Source: Lachnospiraceae oral taxon 107 str. F0167 | GTDB lineage: Bacteria > Bacillota > Clostridia > Lachnospirales > Lachnospiraceae | DNA: 64,000 nt | Direction of reading: 5' to 3' | Assembly: GCA_000209465.1 (NCBI GenBank) | Contig: GL890583.1 | Coordinates: 76,610-140,609 of the forward strand | Shown here: piece after piece, positions 62,461-64,000 of the stretch | Numbering within the stretch: position 1 is the first letter of the stretch | How the letters are laid out: the number at the start of each line of letters is the position of its first letter | Notes under the pieces: generated by a model | What the model was told of the DNA's origin: nothing | The model's input: only the letters and a program-made list of their open reading frames with translations | Database searches by the model: none | Program-made: the position numbers and the translations under genes

Positions 62461-64000
62461 ATGAAAATTTCATGTAAGAATGCAGATGAAAGAGAAAAAC
62501 AATTAAAAACAGGTACGGAAATACTTATAAAAGAATGGAATAAAGATGCCGAAAAGCTTGAGATTATTGTGGAATTTCAGAAAGAGGATGAACTCTTTGT
62601 CAAACGCAGTGGCAATAAAATACATATTGTTTGTAAAGAACCGGTGCATTATTACAGAGCTCTGACGCAAATTTTTTGTAACGGGGAAGTATATGAAAAT
62701 AAAGAAAAAGTGTTTTTTGAAAAAAATGGAGTTATGCTGGATTGCTCAAGAAATGCAGTATTTAGGGTGGATAAAGTAAAGTCCATAATTCGTATGTTGG
62801 CAAAACTTGGATTAAATGTACTTATGCTTTATACGGAAGAGACTTATGAGGTTGTAGAAGAACCTTATTTCGGTATTTATCGCGGAAGATATACAAAAGA
62901 TGAGATACAGGAAATAGACTCCTATGCTTCTATCTTCGGGATTGAGCTTGTTCCATGTATACAGACATTGGCACATTTACATAATGCCCTGAAATGGCAG
63001 GGAATGGAAAATATTAAAGATACGGAAGATATTCTTGAGGTTGGGAAAGAAGAAACATATGTTTTTATTGAAAAATTGCTTTGCTGTGTAAAAGAGGCTT
63101 TTTCCACAAGGCGTGTACATCTTGGAATGGATGAGGCTGTATCCTTGGGACTTGGCAATTATCTTAAAAATAAAGGGTATGAGAAGAGTTCTGTTTTAAT
63201 AAAAAAACATTGTCAAAGGGTTATGGATATATGTAAAAAATTAGATTTAAGTCCGATGATATGGAGCGATATGTATATAACCGCCAATACGGGAAAAGGA
63301 TATTATGATATTGAGGAGGCGCAGGACTGCTCTTCTTGGAAGAAGCCCGAAAAAGAACTGGGACTTGTATACTGGGACTATTACCATAAAGATACCAAGA
63401 TATATGAAAAGATGCTTGGTGTTCATAAGCAAATTTCGGACAATGTAATTTTTGCGGGCGGTTCATGGGCATGGAACGGTATGGCTCCAAATCATTCAAA
63501 GACTCTTGAGTGTACGATATCGGCTCTTCAAAGCTGTAAAGAAAACAAATTAAAAGAAGTATTTTGTACAGTATGGCTTGATAACGGTGCGGAGACACCT
63601 ATAGATGCAGCACTGCCCGGAATTGCCCTCTTTGCATACTTAGGTTTTAACCAAAGCTATAATAGCGAAAAATTTGCATTAGAATTTAAAAATTGTACAG
63701 AAGGATATTTAGAGGATTTTTTTGTGTTGGATAAATTTGACTCATTATTTTTAGATGGGGAATCCAATCAGGCTGCGGACAATCCGTCAAAATATTTGCT
63801 GTATCAGGATCCTTTAACAGGAATATTTGATTATCATATAAAGGAGTCGGGTATTGATGCGAAGAAATATTATAGTGATTTAAAAATAAAAATCGGGGAA
63901 TGTGCAGCGCGCTGTGATAAATATTCTAAGCTCTTTTTGTATTATGAAAAGCTTGCGGAGGTATTGTCTGGGAAAGCGGACTTGGGTGTGAGATTAAAAG
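62461..64000 (+). CDS. Beta-N-acetylhexosaminidase-like GH20 protein (3' end outside the window)
   Basis: Open from ATG 62461 to the window end, 513 codons so far. The GH20 signature HLGMDEA places the catalytic Asp-Glu pair at residues 224-225. The preceding VMLDCSRNAVFRVDKVKSII and CIQTLAHLHNALKWQG are barrel strands typical of the group that includes streptococcal GH20C. No signal peptide, so it is cytosolic. It would remove terminal GlcNAc or GalNAc from imported host glycans, together with the fucosidase upstream. Confidence 0.88.
   Translation, partial: MKISCKNADEREKQLKTGTEILIKEWNKDAEKLEIIVEFQKEDELFVKRSGNKIHIVCKEPVHYYRALTQIFCNGEVYENKEKVFFEKNGVMLDCSRNAVFRVDKVKSIIRMLAKLGLNVLMLYTEETYEVVEEPYFGIYRGRYTKDEIQEIDSYASIFGIELVPCIQTLAHLHNALKWQGMENIKDTEDILEVGKEETYVFIEKLLCCVKEAFSTRRVHLGMDEAVSLGLGNYLKNKGYEKSSVLIKKHCQRVMDICKKLDLSPMIWSDMYITANTGKGYYDIEEAQDCSSWKKPEKELGLVYWDYYHKDTKIYEKMLGVHKQISDNVIFAGGSWAWNGMAPNHSKTLECTISALQSCKENKLKEVFCTVWLDNGAETPIDAALPGIALFAYLGFNQSYNSEKFALEFKNCTEGYLEDFFVLDKFDSLFLDGESNQAADNPSKYLLYQDPLTGIFDYHIKESGIDAKKYYSDLKIKIGECAARCDKYSKLFLYYEKLAEVLSGKADLGVRLK

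Noticed and set aside
1-64000. CRISPR array, tRNA or rRNA genes
   Set aside because: No regularly spaced direct repeats and no cloverleaf or ribosomal RNA sequence were noticed on either strand.

Overview
The window looks like a chromosome segment of a low-GC, host-associated Firmicute, most plausibly a Lachnospiraceae-type Clostridium. The evidence is the A/T-rich codon use, AGGAGG ribosome sites, an ECF transporter of the Trep_Strep type, anaerobic radical-SAM enzymes, MprF and glycan-degrading genes. The genus cannot be fixed from the sequence alone. No rRNA, tRNA or CRISPR array was seen.

Layout. 1-3.3 kb: an IS200/IS605 transposase relic abuts an ECF-type transporter whose ATPase has lost its first half, followed by a relic of a conjugative-element sigma-like gene. 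3.8-9.1 kb: an accessory zone with an unknown membrane protein, a Phd-Doc module whose toxin carries a stop codon, small decayed fragments, and an AbiE module whose toxin has lost its catalytic segment. 9.3-20.8 kb: an anaerobic sulfatase maturase, then a LacI-controlled operon (lipoprotein binding protein, two permeases, sulfatase, heparinase II/III-type lyase, unsaturated glucuronyl hydrolase, discoidin-like protein) that reads as import and intracellular breakdown of a sulfated glycosaminoglycan. uxuB at 29 kb would take the uronate further. 21-31 kb: DUF1349 and DUF2974 proteins, a HigBA module with a truncated toxin, metY, an M32 peptidase, a Fic protein with an unusually regular operator array, uxuB, and a compressed fossil of the metY-peptidase-fic-thioredoxin block. 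31.3-34.7 kb (minus strand): mprF and an alpha/beta hydrolase.

34.9-56.4 kb is the defence island. It is a type 1-like BREX operon (brxA, brxB, brxC, pglX, pglZ) with an McrB(EVE)-McrC pair between brxC and pglX, a broken RelB-YafQ pair between pglX and pglZ, and no brxL in the window. Downstream, after a radical-SAM gene and a lipoprotein serpin, lie a stranded PglZ C-terminus, an orphan AbiEi-like antitoxin, and a second RelB-YafQ-PglZ unit. In that second unit the toxin pair is intact and PglZ is a 502-residue 'mini-PglZ' that keeps both predicted catalytic motifs but has three in-frame internal deletions and a different C-terminal tail.

56.4-64 kb: CPCC protein, esterase, thioredoxin, a second Fic protein, a membrane glycerophosphodiesterase, and two glycosidases (GH29 fucosidase, GH20 hexosaminidase running off the end).

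Two themes recur. First, five of six toxin-antitoxin modules have a damaged toxin, in four of them beside an intact antitoxin gene. Second, several segments are duplicated and have then lost different genes in different copies (relB-yafQ-pglZ; metY-M32-fic-trx).
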